A DNA stretch of 64,000 bases from an uncultured Lachnospiraceae bacterium (GTDB lineage Bacteria > Bacillota > Clostridia > Lachnospirales > Lachnospiraceae). The position numbers and the translations under genes were made by a program. This document shows positions 17,020 to 26,237 of this stretch, in pieces; the first letter of the stretch is position 1; the number at the start of each line of letters is the position of its first letter. The notes under the pieces were generated by a model that searched no databases, was not told where the DNA came from, and saw only the letters and a program-made list of their open reading frames with translations. The stretch covers positions 1-64,000 of the forward strand of contig CAKRWT010000002.1 in NCBI GenBank assembly GCA_934418125.1, given 5' to 3'.

Positions 17020-18096
17020 TTGAAACAAAGTAGAAGAAAATTTAGGATAAAAGGGATAGCCCTTATGCTGGCGATGCTCATGCTGGCGGGTACCATAACA
17101 GCCTGTGGCAGTAAGGACGGAAATGGAACGAAGGTTGTTCTGACGACCGGCTTTGATAAAAATGAAGTGTTCCGAATCGAAACCATGTCCTGTACGCTGC
17201 CGGAGATTATGGTCTATCTGACCAATATCCAGAATCGTTATGAAGAAGTCTATGGTCCCCAAATCTGGGAAGCCAGTGCAGATGGGGTCACTCTGGAGCA
17301 GAATGTGAAGGATATTGCCCTGGCACAGATTGCGCGGATTAAGACCATGAACCTGATGGCAGGCAGCTACGGCGTGGAGCTTACCGAGGAAGAGGAGATG
17401 CAGGCGGAGAATGCGGCAAAAACTTACTATGACTCGTTAAACGAAACGGAAATAGAGAAGATGGGTGTTACCGAGGATTTGATTCGCAGGATGTACCAGG
17501 AGTTTGCCCTGGCAGAAAATGTATACCAGTATACGATTCAGGACATCAATCCGGAAATCAGCGATGACGAAGCAAGGACTATCACGGTGCAGCATATTCT
17601 GATTAAGACTTATGCCCTGGATGGAACCGGCAAGAAAATCGGATATACCCAGGAAATGAAGGAAGATGCCTACCGGAGAGCCTGCGAGGTACTGGCACTT
17701 GCCAGGGAGGGTAAGGACTTTGATGAACTGATTCGCAAGTACAATGAGAGTGACAAGGCAACCTACTCCTTTGGTAAGGGAGAGATGGATGCCACATTTG
17801 AAACAGCCGCTTTTAATTTGGGCACCGGTGAAATCAGTGATATTGTGGAAACGGAGTATGGGTATCATATCATTAAGTGTCTGAATACCTTTGACAAAGA
17901 GGAAACCGATGCCAATAAGGTAAAGATTGTAGAGCAGAGAAGAGAAGAGGCTTTCGGACAGGAGTATGATTCCTTTGTGGAAACTCTGGCGAGAAACCTC
18001 AATAGTGAACTTTGGGATAAAGTCAGCTTTATTCATGATGAGGCGGTTACCACCCAGAACTTTTTCGAGGTGTACAACAGCTTTTTCGGAGAGTAA
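17020..18096 (+). CDS. prsA: PrsA-like foldase lipoprotein with parvulin (PPIC) domain
   Basis: A 358-aa exported lipoprotein. From the TTG start at 17020 it has a basic N-region (KQSRRKFRIK), a hydrophobic core and the lipobox AGTITAC ending at Cys29; starting at later ATG codons would remove the basic region, which supports TTG. A SurA/PrsA-type N-domain follows. The parvulin domain is about residues 190-300 (ITVQHILIK, FGKGEMDATFETAAFNL, ETEYGYHIIKCL). Such proteins sit on the outer face of the membrane and help exported proteins fold. The window's pilus and glycosidase exports are possible clients. Confidence 0.86.
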   Translation: MKQSRRKFRIKGIALMLAMLMLAGTITACGSKDGNGTKVVLTTGFDKNEVFRIETMSCTLPEIMVYLTNIQNRYEEVYGPQIWEASADGVTLEQNVKDIALAQIARIKTMNLMAGSYGVELTEEEEMQAENAAKTYYDSLNETEIEKMGVTEDLIRRMYQEFALAENVYQYTIQDINPEISDDEARTITVQHILIKTYALDGTGKKIGYTQEMKEDAYRRACEVLALAREGKDFDELIRKYNESDKATYSFGKGEMDATFETAAFNLGTGEISDIVETEYGYHIIKCLNTFDKEETDANKVKIVEQRREEAFGQEYDSFVETLARNLNSELWDKVSFIHDEAVTTQNFFEVYNSFFGE

Positions 18097-18162
18097 AGCC
18101 ATTCTTTATAAAAAATTTAGAATTACGCAAACCCCTGTAAAATCGGCATATTTTTAAAATTA

Positions 18163-18189
18163 CTAGCACTCATGTTAAATGAGTGCTAA
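18163..18189 (+). promoter_or_regulatory. CIRCE operator (HrcA site) upstream of htpG
   Basis: CTAGCACTC (18163-18171), nine spacer bases, then GAGTGCTAA (18181-18189). This matches the CIRCE consensus in 17 of 18 arm positions. HrcA binds CIRCE to repress heat-shock genes. It lies just upstream of the putative -35 box. Confidence 0.93.
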
Positions 18190-18196
18190 TTTTATC

Positions 18197-18225
18197 TTGA
18201 CTTCTATTTAGGGGAGGGCTAAACT
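18197..18225 (+). promoter_or_regulatory. htpG promoter
   Basis: TTGACT (18197-18202) and TAAACT (18220-18225) with a 17-bp spacer, immediately downstream of CIRCE. Confidence 0.55.
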
Positions 18226-18288
18226 ATTTTATGTAATAAAAAGCTTAGAAGAAGCTTTCGCTAATAGATGGAAAGGAACGTGATAATA

Positions 18289-20352
18289 ATGGCAGCAAAA
18301 CATGGTAATTTATCAATTAACAGTGATAATATTTTCCCGATTATTAAGAAGTGGTTATATTCCGACCATGATATCTTTTTCAGAGAACTGATTTCCAATG
18401 GTTGTGATGCAATTACCAAGCTTAAGAAACTGGATATGATGGGCGAGTATACGCTGGCAGATGACTATAAAGCAAAGGTACAGGTTATTGTAAATCCAGA
18501 GGAGAAGACGTTAAAGTTTATCGATAATGGTATCGGTATGACAGCAGATGAAGTGGAAGAGTACATCAACCAGATTGCCTTTTCCGGTGCAACAGACTTC
18601 ATTGAGAAATATAAAGACAAGGCAAATGATGACCAGATTATCGGACATTTCGGTCTGGGATTTTATTCCGCATTTATGGTGGCAGACGAGGTACATATCG
18701 ATACCTTATCCTACCAAGAGGGTGCAAAGCCGGTTCACTGGGAATGTGATGGCGGTACAGAGTTCGATATGGAAGAGGGCAGCAGAACCGAAGTCGGTAC
18801 AGAGATTACTCTTTTTGTAAATGAGGACTGTCTGGAGTTCTGTAACGAATATAAGGCAAGAGAGGTAATCAAGAAATACTGTTCCTTCATGCCTACGGAA
18901 ATCTATCTGTCCAAGGCAAATACCACAGAGACACAAATCATCAAGGCAGATGAGAAATTAGACACCGATGAGGTGGTTGAGGAACTTCCGAAAGAGAAGG
19001 AAGAGGACGAACAGAAACTGAAAATCAAGAAACGTCCGGAGCTTCTGAATGAGACACATCCACTTTGGATGAAACATCCGAATGAGTGTACCAGGGAGGA
19101 ATATCTGGAATTTTACCGTAAGGTATTCCAGGATTACAAAGAGCCACTGTTCTGGATTCATCTGAACATGGATTATCCTTTTAACATGAAAGGTATTTTG
19201 TATTTCCCGAAGATTAATACGGAGTATGAGTCCATTGAGGGAACCATTAAGCTATACAATAATCAGGTATTTATCGCAGATAACATCAAGGAGGTGATTC
19301 CGGAGTTCCTGCTTTTGTTAAAAGGTGTTATCGACTGTCCTGATTTACCATTGAATGTATCCAGAAGTGCCTTACAGAACGATGGATTCGTTAAGAAAAT
19401 CAGCGAGTACATCACGAAGAAAGTGGCAGACAAGCTTTCCGGCATGTGCAAGACCGAAAAAGAAGAGTATGAGAAATACTGGGATGACATCAGTCCTTTT
19501 ATCAAATTTGGCTGCTTAAAGGATGACAAGTTCTGTGAGAAGATGACGGATTATATCCTGTTCAAGAATCTGGACGGCAACTATATGACCTTACCGGAAT
19601 GTCTGGAAGTCAATAAGATTGACCCGGATGAAGTTGGCGAAGAAGGAAGTGCCACAGATGAGAATGGCGAGAAGGTAGAAGCAGAAGTCGTAGACGAGAA
19701 TGGGGAAACCGTAACAGAAGAGACAGAGGACGAGAAGAAAGAAAAGGTTATCTACTATGTAACCGATGAGAAACAGCAGAGCCAGTACATCAATATGTTT
19801 AAGGCTGCGAAGATGGATGCTGTTATCTTGAACCACAATATCGACCAGCCATTTGTTTCTCAGTTAGAGGCGAAGAATGAGGGCATTAAGTTCCAGAGAA
19901 TCGATGCGGACTTAACCGATGTCTTTAAGTCCAAGACCTCCAAGAAGGCAGAAAAAGAGATGGAAGAGCAGGCAGAAAATGTTGCCAAGCTGATGAAGAA
20001 AGTCTTAAAGAAGGATGCCATCAAGGTTAAGATTGAGAAACTGAAAAATAAGAAAATCTCCTCGATGATTACCCTGTCAGAGGAATCCAGAAGAATGCAG
20101 GATATGATGAAGATGTACTCCATGCAGGGATTGGATATGGGCGGCTTTGGCAAAGAGGGCGAGACCTTGATTCTGAATGCCAGCCATCCACTGGTACAGT
20201 ATGTCTTAGAGCACCAGGACGGCGAGAATGTACAGATGATTTGCGAACAGCTCTATGACCTTGCCCTGTTACAGCAGGCACCATTGGAGCCGGAAGCAAT
20301 GACGAAGTTCGTGGCAAGAAGCAACGACATTATGATGCTTTTAACAAAATAA
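18289..20352 (+). CDS. htpG: Hsp90 family chaperone HtpG
   Basis: A 687-aa ATP-dependent cytosolic chaperone. The GHKL ATPase N-domain shows FFRELISNGCDAITKLKKL (Asn ligand), FIDNGIGMTADEV and HFGLGFYSAFMVAD. The middle domain includes LNVSRSALQND, and a C-terminal dimerisation domain follows. An acidic, charged insertion of about 45 residues (DENGEKVEAEVVDENGE region, near 460-500) is longer than in E. coli HtpG. The ATG at 18289 gives the family-like start MAAKHGNLSINS; an in-frame ATG at 18268 has a poorer RBS. Heat regulation through HrcA is implied by the CIRCE site. Confidence 0.95.
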   Translation: MAAKHGNLSINSDNIFPIIKKWLYSDHDIFFRELISNGCDAITKLKKLDMMGEYTLADDYKAKVQVIVNPEEKTLKFIDNGIGMTADEVEEYINQIAFSGATDFIEKYKDKANDDQIIGHFGLGFYSAFMVADEVHIDTLSYQEGAKPVHWECDGGTEFDMEEGSRTEVGTEITLFVNEDCLEFCNEYKAREVIKKYCSFMPTEIYLSKANTTETQIIKADEKLDTDEVVEELPKEKEEDEQKLKIKKRPELLNETHPLWMKHPNECTREEYLEFYRKVFQDYKEPLFWIHLNMDYPFNMKGILYFPKINTEYESIEGTIKLYNNQVFIADNIKEVIPEFLLLLKGVIDCPDLPLNVSRSALQNDGFVKKISEYITKKVADKLSGMCKTEKEEYEKYWDDISPFIKFGCLKDDKFCEKMTDYILFKNLDGNYMTLPECLEVNKIDPDEVGEEGSATDENGEKVEAEVVDENGETVTEETEDEKKEKVIYYVTDEKQQSQYINMFKAAKMDAVILNHNIDQPFVSQLEAKNEGIKFQRIDADLTDVFKSKTSKKAEKEMEEQAENVAKLMKKVLKKDAIKVKIEKLKNKKISSMITLSEESRRMQDMMKMYSMQGLDMGGFGKEGETLILNASHPLVQYVLEHQDGENVQMICEQLYDLALLQQAPLEPEAMTKFVARSNDIMMLLTK

Positions 20353-20376
20353 AAGAAAATAGGATTATTATGCAGG

Positions 20377-20414
20377 AAAACCGTGGGAATGAGCAATCAT
20401 TTCCACGGTTTTTT
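20377..20414 (+). terminator. intrinsic terminator of htpG
   Basis: AAAACCGTGGGAATGA pairs with TCATTTCCACGGTTTT across a GCAA loop, ending in a T run. Confidence 0.93.
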
Positions 20415-20513
20415 AAACTCTGTGTTGTATTTACACCACTCTTATATTAAAATAGAAATATAGTAAAATATAAAATATTTTAGAAATAATTAAAAATGAG
20501 TGGAGTAAGCAAG

Positions 20514-22745
20514 ATGAGGAAGCAAAAACAAAGTGGACGAAAAGTACGGCGCAGACTGACGGCCTGTGGAATGGCAATTTTGTTAGGCATGGGAGCTGTT
20601 GGATGCGGGGCAGAATCCACGGCACCAGCAGGGGGAACAGAAGTAACAGGGGATAACCAGGCGGAAGACAATGAGGAAGAAACAGACAATACCATAATGG
20701 AAGGGAACACAGGGTCTGACGGGATTGTCTACCGGGTACAGACCAACACGACAGATTTGGATGAAACTCATGTGATTTCAGACACGCTGTTTGGCCTCTT
20801 CTTAGAGGATATTAACTATGCCGTGGATGGTGGGATGTATCCGGAAATGATAAAGAACCGTTCTTTTGAATATGGGATGGAAGCCAGGGATGCCCAGTAT
20901 CATGGCTGGCAGGTTACCGACGAGAGTGTGACCTTAAAGGTGGCAGATGGCAGCTGGGCGGATACCGGAGAGAGCGAAACGGTGCAGGCAGATAACCTGG
21001 AGAAACGTCCGGGTACGGCACTGCATGAAAACAATCCGCACTACGCAGTGGTTACCAATCCTGGATATTCCTCGAAGAAACCTTATGCCGGTATCTGTAA
21101 CAGCGGTTATATTGAGGGAATGGCGATTCAGGAGGGCATGGAATACGAGGTCAGCTTCTATGCCAAATCAGATGTGGCTTTCCAGGGGGATTCGGTTTAC
21201 ATAACGCCAATGGACGAAGCGGGAACCATCTATGCAGAGCAGAGTGTTGGGGGCATGACAGACCAGTGGACTTCGTTTGAAACCACACTGACAGCAAATG
21301 ACACGGCCAACAAGGATGTGATACTTGCCATCGAGATACCAGCAGGGGAGGTCTGTTTTGATATGATTTCCATGATGCCCAAGGAGACGTACCAGAATCT
21401 GCCGGTGCGGAAGGATTTCGGAGAGTATCTGGAAGCACTGGAGCCAGCCTTTTTAAGATTCCCCGGTGGGTGTGTGGTAGAAGGAAGAGATGAGGAGAGC
21501 ATCTATAGCTGGAAGGATTCCATCGGAAACGGCGAGGTGTTCTATTGCAATGGAGAGGCTGTGACGGGTGACGTGGTGGTAAGACCCCAGGGAAAGGATA
21601 TCTGGAAGGGAACCGCAGCCAACCCTTATTACATGACCTATGGAATCGGATTTTACGAATACTTTGAACTCTGTGAGGCATTGGACTGTATGCCTGTGCC
21701 GGTTCTGAATGCGGGTATGACCTGTGAGATTCAGAGCCCTTTTTATAAGGTATACAGCATTGCCAGTGAGGAGTTTCAGCAGTATATCCAGGACGCCCTG
21801 GATTTGGTAGAATTTTGCAGGGGAGATGCGTCTACCACCTGGGGAGCGGTCCGGATTGCCATGGGGCATGAGGAGCCTTTTCCCCTACAGTATATCGCCA
21901 TCGGAAATGAGCAGTGGCAGAGTGAGTACCATCAGCATTATAAACAGTTTGTGAAAGCCTTTGAGAAGGCAGCCGGGGATAACCCTGACCTGTATGGGGA
22001 CATTAAGCTGATTGTGGCTAACGGAACGGTTTCTGACAGTGAGGATGGCTGGAATTATCTGATTCTGAACCCGGATTCGGTAACGGCACTGGTGGATGAG
22101 CATTATTACCAGGAGCCGGAATGGTTCCTTGCCAACACAGACCGTTATGATTCTTATGACCGGAACAGCCAGGCGAAAGTATTTCTTGGAGAGTATGCAG
22201 CAAAGGCAAACACGCTGGATGCCGCGCTGGCAGAGGCAGCCTATATGACCGGGCTTGAGAAAAATGGTGATGTGGTGGAAATGGCATGCTATGCGCCGCT
22301 GTTTGCCCATGAGAAATTAAACCAGTGGGTGCCGGACATGATATTTTATTCCAACGATGCTATTTTTGGCAGCATCAATTATTATGTACAGCAGATGTTC
22401 AGTGTCAATGCAGGAGCCATAAGTCTGCCCTCAGAAATAACCGGGGAAGGAGCAGAGGTTCTGTATGAGTCGGCATCGGTGGATGAAGAGGGGGATTTGA
22501 TTCTGAAGGTGGTAAATGTTTCTGGAGAGGCATTGCCGGTAGAAGTAATGTTAGAAGGGGCAGACCTGTCAGCCTATGCGCCACAGGCGCAGGTAACAGT
22601 GCTTTCCGGGTCAGAAGAAAAGGCAGTCAACAGTCGGAAGAACATGGCGGTGATGCCGATGGAAAGCACCATGGAAACCGGGGAAAACTTTACCCGTATG
22701 GTGGAGCCATATTCTCTGACTGTGATTCGGTATTGCCACTTATAA
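20514..22745 (+). CDS. GH51 alpha-L-arabinofuranosidase, exported lipoprotein
   Basis: A 743-aa glycosidase releasing arabinofuranose from plant polysaccharides. The N-terminus is a lipoprotein signal (basic KQKQSGRKVRRR, hydrophobic stretch, lipobox GAVGC). The GH51 start LFGLFLEDINYAVDGGMYPE is clear. An inserted carbohydrate-binding-like beta domain lies at about residues 150-290. The catalytic region has AIGNEQWQ (acid/base E466) and VFLGEYAA (nucleophile E560), followed by a C-terminal beta-sandwich. The start at 20514 is chosen over 20496 by the GGAG spacing and the signal. A surface-anchored fibre-degrading enzyme fits a gut commensal. Confidence 0.9.
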   Translation: MRKQKQSGRKVRRRLTACGMAILLGMGAVGCGAESTAPAGGTEVTGDNQAEDNEEETDNTIMEGNTGSDGIVYRVQTNTTDLDETHVISDTLFGLFLEDINYAVDGGMYPEMIKNRSFEYGMEARDAQYHGWQVTDESVTLKVADGSWADTGESETVQADNLEKRPGTALHENNPHYAVVTNPGYSSKKPYAGICNSGYIEGMAIQEGMEYEVSFYAKSDVAFQGDSVYITPMDEAGTIYAEQSVGGMTDQWTSFETTLTANDTANKDVILAIEIPAGEVCFDMISMMPKETYQNLPVRKDFGEYLEALEPAFLRFPGGCVVEGRDEESIYSWKDSIGNGEVFYCNGEAVTGDVVVRPQGKDIWKGTAANPYYMTYGIGFYEYFELCEALDCMPVPVLNAGMTCEIQSPFYKVYSIASEEFQQYIQDALDLVEFCRGDASTTWGAVRIAMGHEEPFPLQYIAIGNEQWQSEYHQHYKQFVKAFEKAAGDNPDLYGDIKLIVANGTVSDSEDGWNYLILNPDSVTALVDEHYYQEPEWFLANTDRYDSYDRNSQAKVFLGEYAAKANTLDAALAEAAYMTGLEKNGDVVEMACYAPLFAHEKLNQWVPDMIFYSNDAIFGSINYYVQQMFSVNAGAISLPSEITGEGAEVLYESASVDEEGDLILKVVNVSGEALPVEVMLEGADLSAYAPQAQVTVLSGSEEKAVNSRKNMAVMPMESTMETGENFTRMVEPYSLTVIRYCHL

Positions 22746-22768
22746 CAGGGAGGACAGCGTATCTTTCC

Positions 22769-24163
22769 CTATGCGATATGCATAATCTGGATTAAGAACA
22801 TCCAGGCGAATCCGTAATAGGTTACAACAGCAACCAAATCATTTACGGTAGTGATAAGTGGACCTGATGCAACGGCAGGGTCCACTTTAATTTTGTTAAA
22901 AAAGATAGGAACCAGAGTACCTACCAGACTGGAGATGACAATTGCCAGAAGAAGAGAAATGCCAACACAGCCTGATATGAGAAGGGCATTGCCGAAGGAA
23001 TAGCCCTTAAACAGGGTAATGTAACCCCCCAGGCAGATAAGTGCCAGAATGCCTAACAGAATCCCATTACAAAAGCCGATTTTCATTTCCTTTAAGAGTA
23101 AGTGAAGTTTATCTTTGCCGTTCAGATTTTCATCCATTAAGACACGGATGGTAACAGCAAGAGACTGGGTACCCACATTTCCAGCCATATCCAGAATGAG
23201 GGACTGGAAACAGATTACGATGGGGAGGATGGCAACAACGCCTTCAAAAGCCCCCACAACCGTAGAGACACCCATTCCCAGGAAAAGCAGGATAATCAGC
23301 CAGGGGAGGCGTTTCTTAATGCTTTCCAAAGTGGTTTCGTTCAGGTCTTCTTCGGCAGACAAACCTGCCAGCTTTGCATAATCTTCCCCTAATTCATCGT
23401 CAACTGCTTCGACCACATCCTGGGCAGTGATGATACCGATAATCTTTTTATCCTGATTCAGGACAGGGAGGGAATCTTCGGCGTAATCTTTTATTTTCTC
23501 AATGCTTTCGGAAATCTTTTCATCGTCCAAAAGATAAGGATATGCATAACTGATAAGAGTTTCCAGTTCTGTATTTTCCCGTGCCACAATGAGGTCTTTT
23601 AAGTCAATCGCACCACAGAAGCAATTTTTTTCATCTACCACATAGATGGTGGAAATATTATCGTTCTCCCCTGCCTGCCGGATAAGCTCGTGCATAGCCT
23701 GCCGGATGGTAAGGTTTTGACGGATACAGATATAATTGGTGGTAATCAGACTTCCAATCTCATCTTCGGGATAGGAGTTAATCAGCCGGATATCCGTTTT
23801 GATATCCTCATCCAGCATGGGGCGGAGCTTTACCTTGATTGCTTCATCGATATCTTCCAACAGGTCTACTGCATCATCGGCATCCATTTCGTTGATAGCT
23901 TCCGCCAGCTTGTCAATACCGAGTTCTTCGATATATTCGGTGGGATTCTCCAGGTAAGAGATGATTTGTGCCATCCATTCCGCATCCAGTGCGTGATACA
24001 GTTTGATTCTTTCCGTCTTATTGAGGAAGGGAAGGCTCTGCGCAATATCCTTGTCATGGTAGTCACTGAGCAGGTTACGCATATCCTCTGAGGAAGAGGA
24101 TGATTTGATAATATTGATAATTTCTTCTACGAAAGCGGGTTCTTTTAATACTTCTTTGTTCAT
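22769..24163 (-). CDS. mgtE: magnesium transporter MgtE
   Basis: A 464-aa Mg2+ channel. The N-domain is an acidic helical superhelix (residues 1-130, INEMDADDAVDLLEDID). Two CBS domains follow (about 135-260, NISTIYVVDEKN and SLPVLNQDKKIIGIITAQDV), then a five-helix pore domain (RLPWLIILLFLGM, DMAGNVGTQSLAVTIR, ASGPLITTVNDLVAVVTYY). MgtE closes when cytosolic Mg2+ is high. AAAGGAGG precedes the ATG at 24163; the 46-codon upstream extension of the frame overlaps the leader region and is not protein-like. It is convergent with the GH51 gene. Confidence 0.95.
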   Translation of the reverse strand: MNKEVLKEPAFVEEIINIIKSSSSSEDMRNLLSDYHDKDIAQSLPFLNKTERIKLYHALDAEWMAQIISYLENPTEYIEELGIDKLAEAINEMDADDAVDLLEDIDEAIKVKLRPMLDEDIKTDIRLINSYPEDEIGSLITTNYICIRQNLTIRQAMHELIRQAGENDNISTIYVVDEKNCFCGAIDLKDLIVARENTELETLISYAYPYLLDDEKISESIEKIKDYAEDSLPVLNQDKKIIGIITAQDVVEAVDDELGEDYAKLAGLSAEEDLNETTLESIKKRLPWLIILLFLGMGVSTVVGAFEGVVAILPIVICFQSLILDMAGNVGTQSLAVTIRVLMDENLNGKDKLHLLLKEMKIGFCNGILLGILALICLGGYITLFKGYSFGNALLISGCVGISLLLAIVISSLVGTLVPIFFNKIKVDPAVASGPLITTVNDLVAVVTYYGFAWMFLIQIMHIA

Positions 24164-24194
24164 TTCAGCCTCCTTTAGCCTTGAAAATGGGCAT

Positions 24195-24260
24195 AAAAAA
24201 TCCATCGTATGATTACTGTTACACAAAAATAAGTTGTGAATTCGTTGATAACGATGGAGA
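24195..24260 (-). terminator. putative attenuator terminator in the mgtE leader
   Basis: In the minus-strand transcript, TCCATCG (24258-24252) pairs with CGATGGA (24207-24201), with inner pairing CACAA/TTGTG and GTTA/TAAC, followed by six U residues (24200-24195). It lies 31 bases before the mgtE start codon. The flanking AGCCTT (24265-24260) and AAGGCT (24182-24177) could extend the stem. Confidence 0.65.
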
Positions 24261-24330
24261 AGGCTTGTTATTTCTTTCCGCAAAGGCACACCGATAGACA
24301 CTTGAAATATTTTCCAGGTCTGTCTCCATC
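24252..24330 (-). promoter_or_regulatory. putative antiterminator pairing in the mgtE leader
   Basis: GATGGAGA inside the leader ORF (24330-24323) is exactly complementary to TCTCCATC (24260-24253), which overlaps the 5' arm of the terminator stem. The two pairings cannot coexist, as in ribosome-mediated attenuators. Confidence 0.55.
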
Positions 24331-24369
24331 ATTATGGGTACTTCGACTTCGACTATCACAACTGTCCAT
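24268..24369 (-). CDS. 33-aa putative leader peptide upstream of mgtE
   Basis: A short ORF from ATG (24369-24367) to TAA (24270-24268). It has one of the best ribosome sites in the window, AAAAAGGAGGT, 7 bases before the ATG. The peptide begins MDSCDSRSRSTHNDGDRPGK and ends CLSVCLCGKK: acidic, Ser/Arg-rich and with a DRPG segment. It has no membrane helix. Placement between promoter region and attenuator in front of a Mg2+ transporter suggests a regulatory leader peptide, comparable in logic to MgtL of Salmonella, though unrelated in sequence. Its function is inference. Confidence 0.6.
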   Translation of the reverse strand: MDSCDSRSRSTHNDGDRPGKYFKCLSVCLCGKK

Positions 24370-24500
24370 AGGGTTTACCTCCTTTTTCTTTTTTACAACT
24401 CGTAAAGCGTAACATAGTCTCACGCTTTTTTCAATCCTTTTGTTTTATCAAAATTTCTGTTTGAGTGCTACGGTGCCAGGAAAAATTTCGTGTAGAAGCG

Positions 24501-24528
24501 GAAAAGAGCCGGTGACAGGCACCGGCTC
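24501..24528 (-). terminator. terminator of the SpoIID-like gene (C-terminal half)
   Basis: On the minus strand GAGCCGGT, a 7-base loop and ACCGGCTC are followed by TTTTCC, 23 bases beyond the stop codon. Confidence 0.85.
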
Positions 24529-24550
24529 ATACGCCCTGTGGGGAAGCCTC

Positions 24551-25130
24551 TTAACCGGGTTCGGCGATACGGCTGACACCTACATAGACTTCGGAAATTT
24601 TATACCAGGTAGGATAGTCTACGATACCGGACTGGGGAAGGTTGAAAATACGCTGGAAGGTACGGACGGCATTGGCAGTGGCAGAGCCATAGATGCCGTC
24701 GGCGGTGATTTTGGGGATAGCCGGGTAATTCTGGGCAATCCGGTTTAACTGTTGCTGGATTTGCAGTACCTTGTCGCCGGAAGCGCCGATGGTCAGATTG
24801 TAACCTGGCCAGGAGGATGGCACACCGGAAACGGCTACGGCGGTGTTGATATACATATCGTTGCCATAATAGTAGTGGATAATGTCGATGGCAGAGTAGC
24901 CGCGTTCTCCCAGGTATTTGGAACCCCACTGGCTCAGCCCGTTGCAGGTGGTGCGTTGTCCGTCACAGTAGGAGGTAAAGATAGGCTGCCGCACACCGGG
25001 ACGAGACAGATAATTTGCAAAGATGGAGTCTACCAGCCGGTCAATGTTGGAATAGATATTACGTCCGTAAATCCATTTCTGGTCGTAAGCGGTAGAGGAG
25101 GTAATTGTAAAATTATAGCCCTGGTTCCGA
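24551..25130 (-). CDS. SpoIID-like/peptidoglycan-binding protein, detached C-terminal half
   Basis: The frame is open from the element junction to TAA at 24553-24551 and encodes about 192 residues. It begins RNQGYNFTITSSTAYDQKW, continues the SpoIID/LytB-like region (PIFTSYCDG, GLSQWGSKYLGERGYSAIDI), and ends with a type 1 peptidoglycan-binding domain (LTIGASGDKVLQIQQQLN, then GIYGSATANAVRTFQR). It has no start codon or RBS of its own; reading upstream into the element meets a stop. It is the continuation of the gene whose first half is at 29743-30429. Joined at TACC, the two give 421 aa in one frame. As it stands the gene is broken unless the element excises. Confidence 0.85.
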
Positions 25131-25158
25131 TACCCCGGAACCGGCAGGAATTCGGGAG
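25120..25158. repeat. left attachment site of the recombinase element
   Basis: The junction contains CCTGGTTCCGATACC (25120-25134). This is repeated with three mismatches at the right end (29733-29747). GGTTCCG and CGGAACC form a perfect inverted repeat around the core. The element-side arm 25135-25158 is a 16-of-24 match to the inverted arm at 29720-29743, with TTCGGGAG identical. The shared core is TACC (25131-25134). Confidence 0.75.
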
Positions 25159-25240
25159 AAAGAAAAAATTATGTTTTGGAAAAAGGAGTATGGTACAATT
25201 AATAAAAACAGATAGTTTTGGAAATAGATAGGTGCTTTAG

Positions 25241-26218
25241 ATGAAAGACGTTAATTGGGCAGTTTTAGGGACCGGTGTGATTGCAAACGAAATGGCAGTT
25301 GCCTTGCAAAAGAATGGGAAAAAGATTTACGCGGTGGGTAACCGTACTTATGAGAAAGCTGTAGCGTTTGCAGAAAAGTATCAGACGGAAAAGGTTTATA
25401 CCGATTATCATGAGATGTTTACGGATAAGGCGGTGGACGTGGTTTATCTTACAACGCCCCATAATACCCACATCGATTTTATGCGGCAGGCGATAGCAAA
25501 TGGTAAGCACGTTTTGGTGGAAAAGTCCATTACCTTAAACCAGGAAGAACTGGAAGAAGCCATTTCCCTGGCAGAACAGAAAGGTGTTATCCTGGCAGAG
25601 GCAATGACTATATACCACATGCCCATTTATAAAAAACTGAAAGAGATTCTGGAAAAGGGCAGCCTGGGAAAGGTCAATCTCATTACCATGAACTTTGGCA
25701 GCTTCAAGGAATATAATATGAACAACCGTTTCTTTAATCGGGAACTTGCCGGGGGAGCCATGCTGGATATTGGTGTTTATGCCCTTTCCTTTATCCGCTG
25801 GTTTATGGATTCCAAGCCGGAACAGCTGCTGTCACAGGTAAAGCTGGCACCAACCGGTGTGGACGAACAGGCAGGACTGCTGCTAACGAACCGGGAAGGG
25901 CAGATGGCAACGGTAATGCTGTCCTTACATTCTAAACAGCCCAAACGGGGAATGGTTTCCTGTGAAAAGGGCTATATTGAAATCATGGAATACCCCAGAG
26001 CCTGGGAGGCAAAGATTGTCTATACCGATGGCAGGGAAACAGAGTACGTGCAGGCAGGTGAGCATGAAAATGCCCTTGCCTATGAACTGGCAGACATGGA
26101 ACAGGCGATTCTTAGCCAGGATGCAGAAGCGATGCATCTGGATTATACCAAAGATGTGATGGAAATGATGACCGCATTCCGGAAAGACTGGAAACTGACC
26201 TATCCGGAAGAAGAATAG
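25241..26218 (+). CDS. Gfo/Idh/MocA family NAD(P)-dependent oxidoreductase
   Basis: A 325-aa dehydrogenase. The Rossmann N-domain starts NWAVLGTGVIANEMAVAL with the GxGxxA-type dinucleotide motif. The family EKP motif appears as VLVEKSITLNQ, with Ser in place of Pro. The second domain contains GGAMLDIGVYALSFIRW, the usual GGG-x-x-D-x-G-x-H-like segment with Tyr at the His position, as in trans-dihydrodiol-dehydrogenase-like members. The substrate is probably a sugar or polyol but is not assignable. It is the first gene of the intervening element; its gene type is not typical for a mobile element. Confidence 0.85.
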   Translation: MKDVNWAVLGTGVIANEMAVALQKNGKKIYAVGNRTYEKAVAFAEKYQTEKVYTDYHEMFTDKAVDVVYLTTPHNTHIDFMRQAIANGKHVLVEKSITLNQEELEEAISLAEQKGVILAEAMTIYHMPIYKKLKEILEKGSLGKVNLITMNFGSFKEYNMNNRFFNRELAGGAMLDIGVYALSFIRWFMDSKPEQLLSQVKLAPTGVDEQAGLLLTNREGQMATVMLSLHSKQPKRGMVSCEKGYIEIMEYPRAWEAKIVYTDGRETEYVQAGEHENALAYELADMEQAILSQDAEAMHLDYTKDVMEMMTAFRKDWKLTYPEEE

Positions 26219-26237
26219 AGAGAACAAAGACATACCA

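Noticed and set aside
24164..24470. M-box Mg2+ riboswitch before mgtE
   Set aside because: The conserved M-box core sequences I know are not present; a leader ORF and attenuator hairpins are found instead.
24551..24994. Independent small peptidoglycan-binding gene starting at GTG 24994
   Set aside because: Coding similarity to SpoIID-like sequence continues upstream of that codon to the element junction, and no RBS is present.
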